Shown here in pieces: positions 35,824 to 45,899 of a stretch of DNA of 55,733 bases. The stretch covers positions 1 to 55,733 of the forward strand of contig CASEQE010000084.1 in NCBI GenBank assembly GCA_949289995.1. The letters run 5' to 3'. The position numbers were made by a program, and so were the translations under genes. The stretch is from an uncultured Peptococcaceae bacterium (GTDB taxonomy: Bacteria > Bacillota > Dehalobacteriia > UBA4068). Below the pieces are notes generated by a model. The model worked only from the letters and a program-made list of their open reading frames with translations, was not told the origin of the DNA and made no database searches. How positions within the stretch are numbered: position 1 is the stretch's first letter; the number at the start of each line of letters is the position of its first letter.

Positions 35824-37404
35824 TTAACTAATAATATTGCCGGGAGAGAGCAGGTTTTTCGGATCCATGGTCTTTTTAAAGGCTCTCAGTTTAGCCATAT
35901 TTTCTTCACCGTACATAATCAAAGCCAATTCCCGTTTGATCTTACCAGCGCCATGCTCTGCCGTGATGGTGCCGCCCATTTTGCTGACTTCCTTGGCCCA
36001 TTCTTTAAAGATGGCGTGTCCCTGTTCAAATTCAGCTTTATTGCGAGCCATAATATTGGGATGGAAATGGTTTTCACCGGAATGCCCGAAAATAACCCAA
36101 TGTAAATTGGTTTTTTCCAAGGTGCTTTTATACAGATGATACAATTTTTCAAAATCTTTATCTTCCACGGACATATCGGTGGAAAGCAAGGTAATACAAG
36201 GTTCGTTCTTTTTATTTTCATCAACCAGCATGTCGATGGTTTCGGGAACGGTGTGACGGAAAAAGATCAATTTTTCCAATTCCCGGGCATCTTTAGCTAC
36301 CCAAGTACGTTTCAAATCCCCGCCACAAGCGACAACCACCTGCGCCAATTCTTTCAAAATCGGCAGGAAAGTATTGGGATCGGCATCATTAAATTCAGTA
36401 TAAACGGCGCAATTAAAGTTTTCCGGAATTTCCAACAATTGGCTAAAAGCGGCGGTGACTTCTTTTTGTTTCAGCACCATTTCCAAAGCGTTTTTATTGA
36501 AAAACTCCAACGAAGCAGGTTTATGCTTAAACAGCGGCACGCCGGGAATTTCTTCCCCTCTAACCGCACGGATAAATTTCAACCCCGCATCGTCGCTGGG
36601 CAAAAAGGTCGTAGCGCCCCACATGATTTTCGGGGCGGGCATCAAAGAAATTTCCAACTCGGTAATAATTCCCAAAGTGCCCTGGGAACCCATAAACAAA
36701 TCAACCAAATCCATATCGTCACGGAAATAGAAACCGGCATCTTTGGTATGTGGGGTATCAAAATCAGGCAAACGGCCAACAAATTCTCCGCCGCCTTCCA
36801 AGGGCAAAACAAAATCCCGGCCGTGGGCTTTATGCACGCCCCTTTGCAACACGGTAACAGAACCGTCGGCCAGAACTACGCGTAATGCATGAATATGAAC
36901 TCTAGTGGAACCATATAGGAAAGAACGGGCGCCAGAAGCGTTGCAGGCGGCCATACCGCCGATACTCGCTGTAGTTTCCGTGGGATCTGGGGAAAAGAAT
37001 AATTCACCCGGTTTGATTTTACTAAGAGTGTCAATGGATTCCTGAGACCAACCGGCAATATCGAAAGCCTTGTTTTCCAAAGCTTTACGAACCTGGGAAA
37101 GGAGCACGCCAGCCTGCACGGTAAGATAATAGCAATCTTTATCCTGGTCATAGCGCATACCGGTTATTTTGGTCATCCGGCTAAGGTTCAACACATGTCC
37201 GCCCAAGGGGCTAGCTCCGCCAGCTAAACCGGTACGGGCGCCCTGAATATTGATGGCAATATTGTGTTCAAAACAGTATTTAACAACTTCTACCACTTCT
37301 TCCTCTGTTTTGACAAAAGAAATGGTGTCCGCATAGCCCATCGTACGGGACTCGTCGCGGAGGTAATCGCTGTAATCTTCGGTTAAGGGTCGTATTAGAT
37401 TCAT
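35824..37404 (-). CDS. FAD-linked lactate dehydrogenase-like subunit (GlcD/LctD family)
   Basis: 526 residues; FAD-binding PCMH/GlcD oxidase. The FAD site is visible as NIQGARTGLAGGASPLGGHVLNL, then SPDPTETTASIGGMAACNASGARS with GSTRVHI; the C-terminal domain has the His-rich active-site motif FGHSGENHFHPN and TAEHGAGKIKRE. With the ferredoxin-type EtfA and EtfB behind it, it is most probably the dehydrogenase of an electron-confurcating lactate dehydrogenase; a 2-hydroxyacid such as glycolate or 2-hydroxyglutarate is the alternative. AAAGGAG precedes the ATG. Divergent from a LysR gene. Confidence 0.9.
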   Translation of the reverse strand: MNLIRPLTEDYSDYLRDESRTMGYADTISFVKTEEEVVEVVKYCFEHNIAINIQGARTGLAGGASPLGGHVLNLSRMTKITGMRYDQDKDCYYLTVQAGVLLSQVRKALENKAFDIAGWSQESIDTLSKIKPGELFFSPDPTETTASIGGMAACNASGARSFLYGSTRVHIHALRVVLADGSVTVLQRGVHKAHGRDFVLPLEGGGEFVGRLPDFDTPHTKDAGFYFRDDMDLVDLFMGSQGTLGIITELEISLMPAPKIMWGATTFLPSDDAGLKFIRAVRGEEIPGVPLFKHKPASLEFFNKNALEMVLKQKEVTAAFSQLLEIPENFNCAVYTEFNDADPNTFLPILKELAQVVVACGGDLKRTWVAKDARELEKLIFFRHTVPETIDMLVDENKKNEPCITLLSTDMSVEDKDFEKLYHLYKSTLEKTNLHWVIFGHSGENHFHPNIMARNKAEFEQGHAIFKEWAKEVSKMGGTITAEHGAGKIKRELALIMYGEENMAKLRAFKKTMDPKNLLSPGNIIS

Positions 37405-37481
37405 AAGCCGCTCCTTTCAGCATAGAATTTTTTCCCGTTGCTCTAAAAATTTTACCAAACTATTTTGTCTATTTTAGCCTA

Positions 37482-37515
37482 TTGTTATATTAGCACAAAC
37501 TTGCTATAATAACAA
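37482..37515. promoter_or_regulatory. Mirror-image overlapping promoters with central dyad (lysR / lactate operon)
   Basis: Plus strand for lysR: TTGTTA (37482-37487), 17 bases, TATAAT (37505-37510). Minus strand for the LDH operon: TTGTTA (complement 37510-37515), 17 bases, TAATAT (complement 37487-37492). Each -10 box overlaps the opposite -35 box, so only one polymerase can bind. At the centre is the dyad TAGCA-N6-TGCTA (37491-37506), a T-N11-A type box fitting a LysR regulator. Confidence 0.65.
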
Positions 37516-37571
37516 ATATCTATTTTATCTGTTTATATATATAAATTTTATATTGAAAAGGCGGAACATCG

Positions 37572-38468
37572 ATGAATTTAAAACAATTGACGTATTTTAT
37601 GGCAGCGGCCGAACAGCACAATATTACCGGAGCAGCCAAAAAACTCCATATGGCCCAACCTCCTCTTAGCCGGCAATTAACTTTATTAGAGGAAGAATTG
37701 GCGGTTACCTTGTTTAAAAGAAGTAATAAAGGTATTGATCTCACCCCTGCCGGTCAGCTTCTATATGAAAAATCCGTCGTTTTATTCAAAGATATTGCCG
37801 AAATGATGGAAATGGTGCGAGAAACCGATTCCGGCATCAGAGGGGTAATCAATATAGGTACATTTTTCTCCGATGTTCCCTTTTTCATCGACAAAATGCG
37901 CTATATTCGAGAACACTATCCATTAATTCAATTCAAAATTCATCATGGCACACCTATTGATCTTGTGGATGCTTTGGAGCAAAACGAGGTAGACTTACTG
38001 TTTATGCGCACCCCAACCTGCGATTTACGAGGTTTTCATTCTGTTTTGCTGGAAGCGGATCCGCTGGAATTGGTTATGCACAAAGATTTGGATCCCCAAC
38101 CTGATCAAAGCGAAATTGATATTTTGACACTAAAAGGGATTCCCATGTGCATGTTACGCAGTGGCAAATATTGGGGATATAACGAATATTTGGTCAACGA
38201 ATGCGAACGTCACGGATTTTCTCCTACTATAGTCTGTCAATGCACAGATAGTTCTATCGTTATGCAATTGGTACAACTAAAAATGGGCTTGAGTTATCAA
38301 CCGCGCAGTATTGTTTCCGTTTTGAATATTAAAGACGTATATTCCAAGCCGATTAAAAACTTTGAGATGAAAACCTATCCTTCCTTGATTTGGAATAGTC
38401 ATATGTATCTTTCGCGCAGCGTAAAGCTATTTTTATCTTTGTTTGATATTAAAAGTATCGATGGATAA
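37572..38468 (+). CDS. LysR-family transcriptional regulator
   Basis: 298 residues, standard length. N-terminal winged helix (MNLKQLTYFMAAAEQHNITGAAKKLHMAQPPLSRQLTLLEEEL... LFKRSNKGIDLTPAG) and a two-lobed effector domain from about 90. Divergent from the LDH-etfBA operon with a shared promoter/operator, so it most probably controls that operon and itself; the inducer is likely a hydroxy acid. AAGG site 10 bases before the ATG. Confidence 0.94.
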   Translation: MNLKQLTYFMAAAEQHNITGAAKKLHMAQPPLSRQLTLLEEELAVTLFKRSNKGIDLTPAGQLLYEKSVVLFKDIAEMMEMVRETDSGIRGVINIGTFFSDVPFFIDKMRYIREHYPLIQFKIHHGTPIDLVDALEQNEVDLLFMRTPTCDLRGFHSVLLEADPLELVMHKDLDPQPDQSEIDILTLKGIPMCMLRSGKYWGYNEYLVNECERHGFSPTIVCQCTDSSIVMQLVQLKMGLSYQPRSIVSVLNIKDVYSKPIKNFEMKTYPSLIWNSHMYLSRSVKLFLSLFDIKSIDG

Positions 38469-38530
38469 AACGATTGCTTGATGCAACGCGAAATTTATCA
38501 CCAACATTATAGTTACCGCGAAAGAAGTAG

Positions 38531-39466
38531 ATGAAAATGGATATATTCGTGGTTTTTTCAAAGATTTTTGTTTTATTTCTGCTTATTATAATTGGTTTTA
38601 TCGCCGGCAAACTCAAAATCATGGACGAGGAAATGAATGGCAAATTTTCTCGTCTGATTTTGACTATTTCCTTGCCCGCCTATGTAATTAATGCCGTTCT
38701 CCAAGCTGAACACACCACCACCGCGCAACAAATTTTGCAAGTTTTTTTAATTTCTTTTTTATTTTATGCATTTAACGCGCTTATTGCATGGTTTGTACCA
38801 TTTCTTTTAGGTGCGCCCAAAGCTGAACGCGGCATGTACCGTTTTATGGCGCTGTTTTCTAATTCCGGTTTTATGGGGTTTCCCATTACCCAATCGGTTT
38901 TGGGTAATACCGCCTTGCTTTATGCATCGGTATATAATGTTCCCAGCGCTTTACTGGTATTTTCCTTGGGATTATACTTAGTAGTAGGCAATAATGATAA
39001 AGTTAAGATAAATTACCGGATTTTTTTTAACCCCGGTATTGTGGCTGCCGTTCTATCCATGGTAATCTATCTAATGGATATTTCTTTTCCGGCCGTAGTG
39101 GAAGAAACCTTAGAGCTAACCGGACAGATGATGATTCCCGGGGCGATGATGGTATTAGGCGCCTCTTTAGCTACTTTACCTTTAAAAGGAATTTTTGGCG
39201 ACTGGCGGGTATACGTATTCTGCCTGATTCGTTTAATTGCCATCCCTTACATAACCTGGCTGGTATTTGGTCTTTTTGTGGACGATCCATTAATGCTTGG
39301 AATGATTGTCTTGATTTCTGCCATGCCTGTGGCTAACAATGCCACATTGTTTGCCGCCCGCTATCATGACCGGGAAGCCTTGGATTTATCTTCCAAAGGC
39401 GTATTTATCTCCACAGTACTTTCGGTATTTACCATTCCCTTGATGGTATACCTTCTATTGCTATGA
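38531..39466 (+). CDS. AEC-family permease
   Basis: 311 residues with about ten membrane segments. Signatures of the auxin efflux carrier family: LILTISLPAYVINAVL, FSNSGFMGFPITQSVLGNTAL, and the C-terminal VLISAMPVANNATLFAARY. Bacterial members move organic acids such as malate or malonate. Its place 62 bases after the LysR gene and next to a lactate operon suggests a hydroxy-acid transporter; that is inference. Ribosome site weak; the second ATG (38537) is equally possible. Confidence 0.88.
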   Translation: MKMDIFVVFSKIFVLFLLIIIGFIAGKLKIMDEEMNGKFSRLILTISLPAYVINAVLQAEHTTTAQQILQVFLISFLFYAFNALIAWFVPFLLGAPKAERGMYRFMALFSNSGFMGFPITQSVLGNTALLYASVYNVPSALLVFSLGLYLVVGNNDKVKINYRIFFNPGIVAAVLSMVIYLMDISFPAVVEETLELTGQMMIPGAMMVLGASLATLPLKGIFGDWRVYVFCLIRLIAIPYITWLVFGLFVDDPLMLGMIVLISAMPVANNATLFAARYHDREALDLSSKGVFISTVLSVFTIPLMVYLLLL

Positions 39467-39507
39467 AACAACCGTTGTATATTGTAACCTGATAAGGAGG
39501 CATAAAA

Positions 39508-39954
39508 ATGAATATTGCAATTGGCTGCGATCACGCTGGCTATTTTGCTAAAGAAACTCTGAAAGAATATTTGCAAAGCAAAGGTTATAGCGTAACAGAT
39601 ATGGGCTGCTTTAGTGAAGAAAGCGTTCATTATCCCGTATACGGCAAAGCGGTTGCCATGGCAGTCAGCCAGGGAAAAGCCGACAAAGGCATATTGATTT
39701 GTGGAACCGGTATCGGCATGAGCATTGTTGCCAATAAAATTCCCGGCATTCGCGCCGCGCTTTGCCATGATACCTTTACTGCCAAAGCCAGCCGGGAACA
39801 TAACGATGCCAATATTTTGGTGATGGGCGCCCGGGTGTTAAACCCTGAACAGATGAAATTAATTGTTGAAGTATGGTTAGATAGTACATTTGCCGGTGGC
39901 AGACATAGCCAAAGACTGGAAATGATTCGGGAATTGGATGAAAATAGGAGGTAA
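39508..39954 (+). CDS. rpiB: Ribose-5-phosphate isomerase B
   Basis: Interconverts ribose 5-phosphate and ribulose 5-phosphate. 148 residues. The start IGCDHAGYFAKE, active-site Cys and loop ICGTGIGMSIVANK, and REHNDANILVMGAR are family motifs. AGGAGG lies 7 bases before the ATG. It heads the rpiB-comEB-wecB series common just before the ATP synthase operon. Confidence 0.97.
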   Translation: MNIAIGCDHAGYFAKETLKEYLQSKGYSVTDMGCFSEESVHYPVYGKAVAMAVSQGKADKGILICGTGIGMSIVANKIPGIRAALCHDTFTAKASREHNDANILVMGARVLNPEQMKLIVEVWLDSTFAGGRHSQRLEMIRELDENRR

Positions 39955-39957
39955 CCC

Positions 39958-40413
39958 ATGCGCCAAAGTTGGGATGAATATTTTATGGCCATAGCCCATA
40001 TGGTAAAAACTCGTTCCACCTGCCTGCGCCGGCAGGTAGGCGCGGTTGCGGTTTCTCCGGAAAAACGAATTTTGGGTACCGGCTACAATGGTTCCCTGCC
40101 CGGCACACCCCATTGTGACGTTACCGGCTGTCTTCGGGATCAGCTGGGTATTCCTTCCGGCCAACGCCAAGAATTGTGCCGGGCGCAACATGCGGAAGCC
40201 AACGTCTGCAACTTCGCGGCTCGTTATGGCTTGCCCTTGGCGGGAGCTACCATGTATGTTACCGCCCGCCCCTGCACCACCTGTATTAAAGCCATGGTAA
40301 CCAGCGGCATAGTTAAGGTAGTGTTTGATAGTGATTATCCAGACGACCTGGCTTGCAGTCTGGCCAAAGAAGCGGGCATGGAATTGGTAAAATTCACAAA
40401 GGAGCAACCATGA
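39958..40413 (+). CDS. comEB: dCMP/cytidine deaminase family protein (ComEB-like)
   Basis: 151 residues. Zinc-dependent deaminase motifs HAEAN (His ligand and catalytic Glu) and PCTTCIKAMVTSGI (two Cys ligands). The insert HCDVTGCLRDQLGIPSGQRQELC with further Cys/His is typical of dCMP deaminases with a second metal. It probably makes dUMP for thymidylate synthesis. It starts 3 bases after rpiB, with AGGAGG inside the rpiB end, and overlaps wecB by 4 bases. Confidence 0.93.
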   Translation: MRQSWDEYFMAIAHMVKTRSTCLRRQVGAVAVSPEKRILGTGYNGSLPGTPHCDVTGCLRDQLGIPSGQRQELCRAQHAEANVCNFAARYGLPLAGATMYVTARPCTTCIKAMVTSGIVKVVFDSDYPDDLACSLAKEAGMELVKFTKEQP

Positions 40414-41537
40414 AAATACTATCGGTATTTGGCACCAGGCCGGAAGCTATAAAAATGGCTCCGTTGATTAAACAATTGGAAAAAACAGAAGGACTCGAAA
40501 GTATTGTCGTAGTTACCGCGCAACACCGGCAAATGCTGGATCAAGTTATGCAATTGTTTTCTTTAAAAGCGGATTATGACTTTGACTTAATGCGCCATGG
40601 ACAAACTGTATCTTCTATTACTCAGGAAGTTTTGCACAAAATGGATCCGATTTTAGAACAAGAACAGCCGGATTTGGTTTTGGTACACGGCGATACTACA
40701 ACCACTTTTGCGGCCGCTTTGGCAGCTTTCTATCGGCAAATTCCTATCGGTCATGTAGAAGCAGGATTGCGCAGTGGAAATAAATTTGCCCCGTTTCCAG
40801 AAGAAATCAACCGCAAGCTGACAGATGCGATGGCCGACTGGTTTTTTGCTCCCACGCCGACGGCAGCCAACCACCTAAAAGAAGAAAATATTTCCGAAGA
40901 TCGGATTTTTATTACCGGCAATACGGTAATCGACGCTCTGCTACAGGTTACCGCTATGCCAGAACAAGAATATCCTTGGCTGCAACATCTTGAAGGACGA
41001 CGTCTTTTGACTTTAACCTGCCATCGCCGGGAAAATTGGGGGGAACCTATGCGTCAAATTTTTGCCGCTATACGCCAGGTTTTGCTAGAAAGACCAGATT
41101 GTCATCTGATTTTTCCCGCCCATTTGAATCCATTGGTACAAAAACAGGCCAAAGAAGCTTTTGGTGATTTAGAACAAGTACAAATCATCGCTCCTCTGGA
41201 TTATCAACCTTTTGCAATTTTAATGAAAAATAGCAATGCAATCATAACCGACAGTGGTGGACTGCAAGAAGAAGCCCCTGCTTTGGGAAAGCCGGTACTG
41301 GTTCTGCGCCAAGTCACCGAAAGACCAGAAGCCATTGCAGCCGGTACAGCAGATTTAGCTGGAGTAACCTATGAAAGTGTATATACAAAACTAAGCCAAT
41401 TATTGGATGACGAAGCATTATACCGGCGTATGTCCCATGCAGCGAACCCCTATGGAGATGGACATGCAGCAGAAAAAATTTGCAACATTATTTGTAACAA
41501 TATTGTTCCAATACTATCAACCAAATCACCCCAATAA
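40410..41537 (+). CDS. wecB: UDP-N-acetylglucosamine 2-epimerase (non-hydrolysing)
   Basis: 375 residues. Converts UDP-GlcNAc to UDP-ManNAc for wall polymers or S-layer glycans. N terminus ILSVFGTRPEAIKMAPLI, then VHGDTTTTFAAALAAFY, HVEAGLRSGNKFAPFPEEINRKL and the C-terminal DSGGLQEEAPALGKPVLVLR are all family motifs. The ATG overlaps the comEB stop and has AAAGGAG 5 bases upstream; a longer in-frame start overlaps comEB and is not used. Confidence 0.96.
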   Translation: MKILSVFGTRPEAIKMAPLIKQLEKTEGLESIVVVTAQHRQMLDQVMQLFSLKADYDFDLMRHGQTVSSITQEVLHKMDPILEQEQPDLVLVHGDTTTTFAAALAAFYRQIPIGHVEAGLRSGNKFAPFPEEINRKLTDAMADWFFAPTPTAANHLKEENISEDRIFITGNTVIDALLQVTAMPEQEYPWLQHLEGRRLLTLTCHRRENWGEPMRQIFAAIRQVLLERPDCHLIFPAHLNPLVQKQAKEAFGDLEQVQIIAPLDYQPFAILMKNSNAIITDSGGLQEEAPALGKPVLVLRQVTERPEAIAAGTADLAGVTYESVYTKLSQLLDDEALYRRMSHAANPYGDGHAAEKICNIICNNIVPILSTKSPQ

Positions 41538-41852
41538 AAAAACAGCATAAACTTTTGGCTGCATATTGGCAAAAATCATTATTTGTTGTATTGAACCATA
41601 TAATTTTCTGATTATTTCGACAATTTATACTTTTTTTATAGTGCCAATATGTCAAAAAAAGTAAGATGATTCCGGATACAAAAAGCAGGAACTATGATCA
41701 GAACAGAGAACCTTAAAATGTCGGATTTCTTCGGATTAAAAATTATTTTATCTTTAACCTCATTGGTGTTACAGCAGCGTTTTTGACTACTGTATCTTCT
41801 ACAACGAGGAATCTTCTTGCCTTCTGGCAAACCTAAAAATGAGGTGAAGGCA
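41538..41852. other. Intergenic region before the ATP synthase operon
   Basis: AT-rich, 315 bases. A 10-bp inverted repeat, CATATTGGCA (41562-41571) and its complement (41642-41651), encloses about 70 bases. A 22-codon frame at 41718-41786 has no ribosome site. No clear sigma-A promoter for the atp operon is seen, although one must lie here or further upstream. Confidence 0.45.
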
Positions 41853-42197
41853 TTGACATATGTGATCGGCGCGGCAGCCGGCGCCGTTTTTGGCGCGGCA
41901 GCTGGGTTCATCAAATATTTTGTGCTCTGGCGGCCTATCGCCAAAGGCGTAAGAACCTGCGATACCAAACATGTATATGCCAATATGGCTATCAGCATGC
42001 TCATAAATGTAGCGGTTCTGTTAACCGTATATTTTGTGCGCCATATATGGCCATATTCATTCGAAGCGACAATTATCGCCGCAGCGTTAGGCCTAAGTTT
42101 AGCGGGCAAGCTCTTTCCTTTAAAAGCGGCGCTTGTCCAAGGAACGACGGCAGCCAAACCGGACGCCGCTGAAAATGATCAGTTGGGGGTGGAATAG
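41853..42197 (+). CDS. atpI: ATP synthase subunit I (AtpI)-like membrane protein
   Basis: 114 residues from a TTG start that has GAGGTG 6 bases upstream. Four hydrophobic segments (AAAGAVFGAAAGFIKYFVLW, AISMLINVAVLLTVYFVR, ATIIAAALGLSLAGKL). Poorly conserved in sequence but in the standard place before atpB. AtpI/UncI assists assembly of the c ring and Mg uptake in some bacteria. Ends in TAG, 4 bases before atpB. Confidence 0.75.
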   Translation: MTYVIGAAAGAVFGAAAGFIKYFVLWRPIAKGVRTCDTKHVYANMAISMLINVAVLLTVYFVRHIWPYSFEATIIAAALGLSLAGKLFPLKAALVQGTTAAKPDAAENDQLGVE

Positions 42198-42201
42198 CAA
42201 G

Positions 42202-42879
42202 ATGGAAGAACATGGCGGAGCGCTATTTTATATCGGCAGTTTTGGCGTTACCAGTGTAATGACAACCATGCTAGGCATCACCCTACTTTTGGGTTTGGTG
42301 TGCTGGCTGGGCACACGGCGTATGAAGGAGCGCCCCAGCGGTCTGCAAAACATATTGGAAAAAGTGGTGGAATTGCTGGATAATTTTATCAGCGATATTA
42401 TGGGTAAGGATTTATGCCGCCGTTGTTTTCCCTTTTTGGCCAGCCTTTTCATTTTTATCGTTATATCCAATTACAGCGGTTTACTACCCTTTGCCGGCAA
42501 AATTCCTGGTTTGGCCGCGCCAACTTCCAGTTTATCCGTTACAGCCGCTCTGGCATTATGTACGTTTTGTTATACCCATTACATGGGCGTGCGCAGCAAT
42601 GGTTTATTGGGCTATACCAAACACTTTATTTCCCCCTATGCATTTCTGCTGCCATTATTATTGATGGACGAATTGGTACGTCCGGTTTCGCTTGCCCTCC
42701 GTCTTTATGGCAATATATTTGGCGAGGAAGAAGTCACCGCGCAAATATTCAATATGGTTCCATTTTTGGCTCCTTTGGTAATGAACGCGTTGTCTTTGCT
42801 AATGGGTTTTGTGCAGGCTATGGTGTTCGTGTTGCTATCCAGCATTTATATTAGCGGCGCCGCCGGTTCCGGCCATTAA
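42202..42879 (+). CDS. atpB: ATP synthase F0 subunit a
   Basis: 225 residues, six or so membrane segments. Forms the two ion half-channels next to the c ring. The essential Arg lies in LALRLYGNIFGEEEV, and the last helix is ALSLLMGFVQAMVFVLLSSIYI. The ATG of MEEHGG is preceded by a G-rich site (GGGGGTGG); an ATG 27 bases earlier has none. It follows atpI. Confidence 0.95.
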   Translation: MEEHGGALFYIGSFGVTSVMTTMLGITLLLGLVCWLGTRRMKERPSGLQNILEKVVELLDNFISDIMGKDLCRRCFPFLASLFIFIVISNYSGLLPFAGKIPGLAAPTSSLSVTAALALCTFCYTHYMGVRSNGLLGYTKHFISPYAFLLPLLLMDELVRPVSLALRLYGNIFGEEEVTAQIFNMVPFLAPLVMNALSLLMGFVQAMVFVLLSSIYISGAAGSGH

Positions 42880-42960
42880 CAACAGTTTCAGTTTTGGTTT
42901 CAACGTTTACGTTTTTCATACGTTCATTGCAGTAAGAACCTAGGGAAAGGAGGATTCCTC

Positions 42961-43185
42961 ATGGAAGGATTGATCGCGATCGCCGCAGCTATCGCTATTT
43001 CTATTTCCACTATCGGCCCGGCTCTTGGACAAGGCAATACCGCTGCCAAAGCTATGGAAGGTATGGCGCGTCAGCCCGAAGCCAGCGGCGCTATCCGCAC
43101 CTCCATGATCTTGGCCTTGGCGTTTATGGAAGCTTTGACGATTTACGGCTTGCTTATCGCCATCATGATTATAGGCAAGATCTGA
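42961..43185 (+). CDS. atpE: ATP synthase F0 subunit c
   Basis: 74 residues, a helical hairpin that forms the rotor ring. Ion site: Glu57 in [10 protein letters not shown], with Gln24 in the GQG motif of the first helix and Tyr62. The positions after Glu are Ala-Leu, not Ser-Thr as in sodium-type rings such as Ilyobacter; the pattern equals that of chloroplast and cyanobacterial proton rings. So proton coupling is inferred. Loop RQPEA is intact. AAAGGAGG 7 bases before the ATG. Confidence 0.97.
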   Translation: MEGLIAIAAAIAISISTIGPALGQGNTAAKAMEGMARQPEASGAIRTSMILALAFMEALTIYGLLIAIMIIGKI

Positions 43186-43209
43186 AAACGCGGTTTATGT
43201 TTGTTTCTA

Positions 43210-43239
43210 TCCCGGGATGGCGTTCCCGTCGTCCCGGGA
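43210..43239 (+). other. Intercistronic hairpin between atpE and atpF
   Basis: TCCCGGGA occurs at 43210-43217 and 43232-43239; the word is its own complement, so the copies pair as an 8-bp stem with a 14-base loop. It lies 24 bases after the atpE stop. No T run. It may protect the atpE message, whose product is needed in many copies. Confidence 0.6.
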
Positions 43240-43267
43240 CAATCGTTTTGTGGAGGAGGTTATTCCT

Positions 43268-43753
43268 TTGACTCTGGAATTACCGTCGATTATCGCCGCA
43301 ATATTTAACTTTGCGCTTTTGGTTTTCCTGTTAACCAAATTTTTATATAAACCCACTTTGAAAATGCTGGACGAACGCAAAGCCGGCATTAATAAAGCTC
43401 TGGATGACGCAGAAGCAGCCCGCAAAGAAGTGGCCGCTACCAACGATACCATTCGTGCTAATTTATTGGAAGCCAAGAAAAACGCACAAACTATCATTGA
43501 TGATGCGCAAAAACAGGGCGAACAAGTAAAGAATGAAATTATTCAAGCGGCTAAAGTACAATCTCAAGCTTTAACTGATCAAGCACGCATAAAAATTGAA
43601 CAAGAAAAAGAGCAAGCCATCGTTGAGTTGAAAAATCAATTGGCGGAGCTTACCGTAATGTTAGCTGAAAAAGTATTGGCAGGCGGACTTACCGAACAAC
43701 AGCAAAAGCGGTTGATGGATAAGTTTATTAAAGAAGTAGGAGAATTGCCATGA
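43268..43753 (+). CDS. atpF: ATP synthase F0 subunit b
   Basis: 161 residues from TTG at 43268, which has GGAGGAGG 8 bases upstream. One membrane segment (IIAAIFNFALLVFLLTKFLY) followed by the conserved KPTLKMLDERKAGI and a long charged coiled coil, the peripheral stalk. Overlaps atpH by 4 bases. Confidence 0.96.
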   Translation: MTLELPSIIAAIFNFALLVFLLTKFLYKPTLKMLDERKAGINKALDDAEAARKEVAATNDTIRANLLEAKKNAQTIIDDAQKQGEQVKNEIIQAAKVQSQALTDQARIKIEQEKEQAIVELKNQLAELTVMLAEKVLAGGLTEQQQKRLMDKFIKEVGELP

Positions 43754-44286
43754 TTATCGAAGCCATTGCCCATCGTTATGCCAAAGCGATTTATGCGGCG
43801 GCGGCGGAAATCGATAAGACAGAGGAAACTTATCAGCAATTATCTGATTTTGTCTCCTTGATTGACGAAAATGAAGATCTCCGCCAGGCTTTTATGGGCA
43901 AAAGTATTGTTGCCGGCGTAAAGAAAGCGATCGTCAACGATATTTTTTCTGGTCAAACGCCACAACTGGCGCAGAATCTGATATTTGTCTTAATTGATAA
44001 AAATCGGGAAAATATTTTACCCTCTGTGGTTTCTTTATACCGCCTTTATCAACGACAAGCATTGGGATGGCAGGATGCAGAGTTGTTTAGCGCCTCTCCT
44101 CTAACCCAAGATCAAACAAAAGCTTTAGCCGCCTCGTTAAAGCAAAGTCTGGGTAAACAAATTCAATTTACGACCCATATTGACGAAAGTTTAATCGCCG
44201 GATGCAAAGTTATCATCGACGATGTAGTAATAGATGGCAGCGTATCGCATCAATTGCAAACGTTGCGCCAGCAATTAGCGAAATAA
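43750..44286 (+). CDS. atpH: ATP synthase F1 subunit delta
   Basis: 178 residues; links the b stalk to the top of F1. N-terminal helical bundle begins IIEAIAHRYAKAIYAAAAE; the C-terminal signature DESLIAGCKVIIDDVVIDGSV is intact. The ATG overlaps the atpF stop. Confidence 0.96.
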   Translation: MIIEAIAHRYAKAIYAAAAEIDKTEETYQQLSDFVSLIDENEDLRQAFMGKSIVAGVKKAIVNDIFSGQTPQLAQNLIFVLIDKNRENILPSVVSLYRLYQRQALGWQDAELFSASPLTQDQTKALAASLKQSLGKQIQFTTHIDESLIAGCKVIIDDVVIDGSVSHQLQTLRQQLAK

Positions 44287-45825
<1,539 letters not shown>

Positions 45826-45899
45826 TGGTTCTTTTAGCCAAACATGGATTGCGGCTAATGGGCATGCAGCAAGCTTGACCAACAAGGGAGAATCAGCAA

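Noticed and set aside
41718..41786. 22-codon frame before atpI, considered as an atpZ remnant
   Set aside because: No ribosome site and no convincing AtpZ residues; too short to support even as a pseudogene.
41636..42157. Minus-strand frame of 173 codons over atpI
   Set aside because: Antisense to atpI with no promoter or ribosome site.
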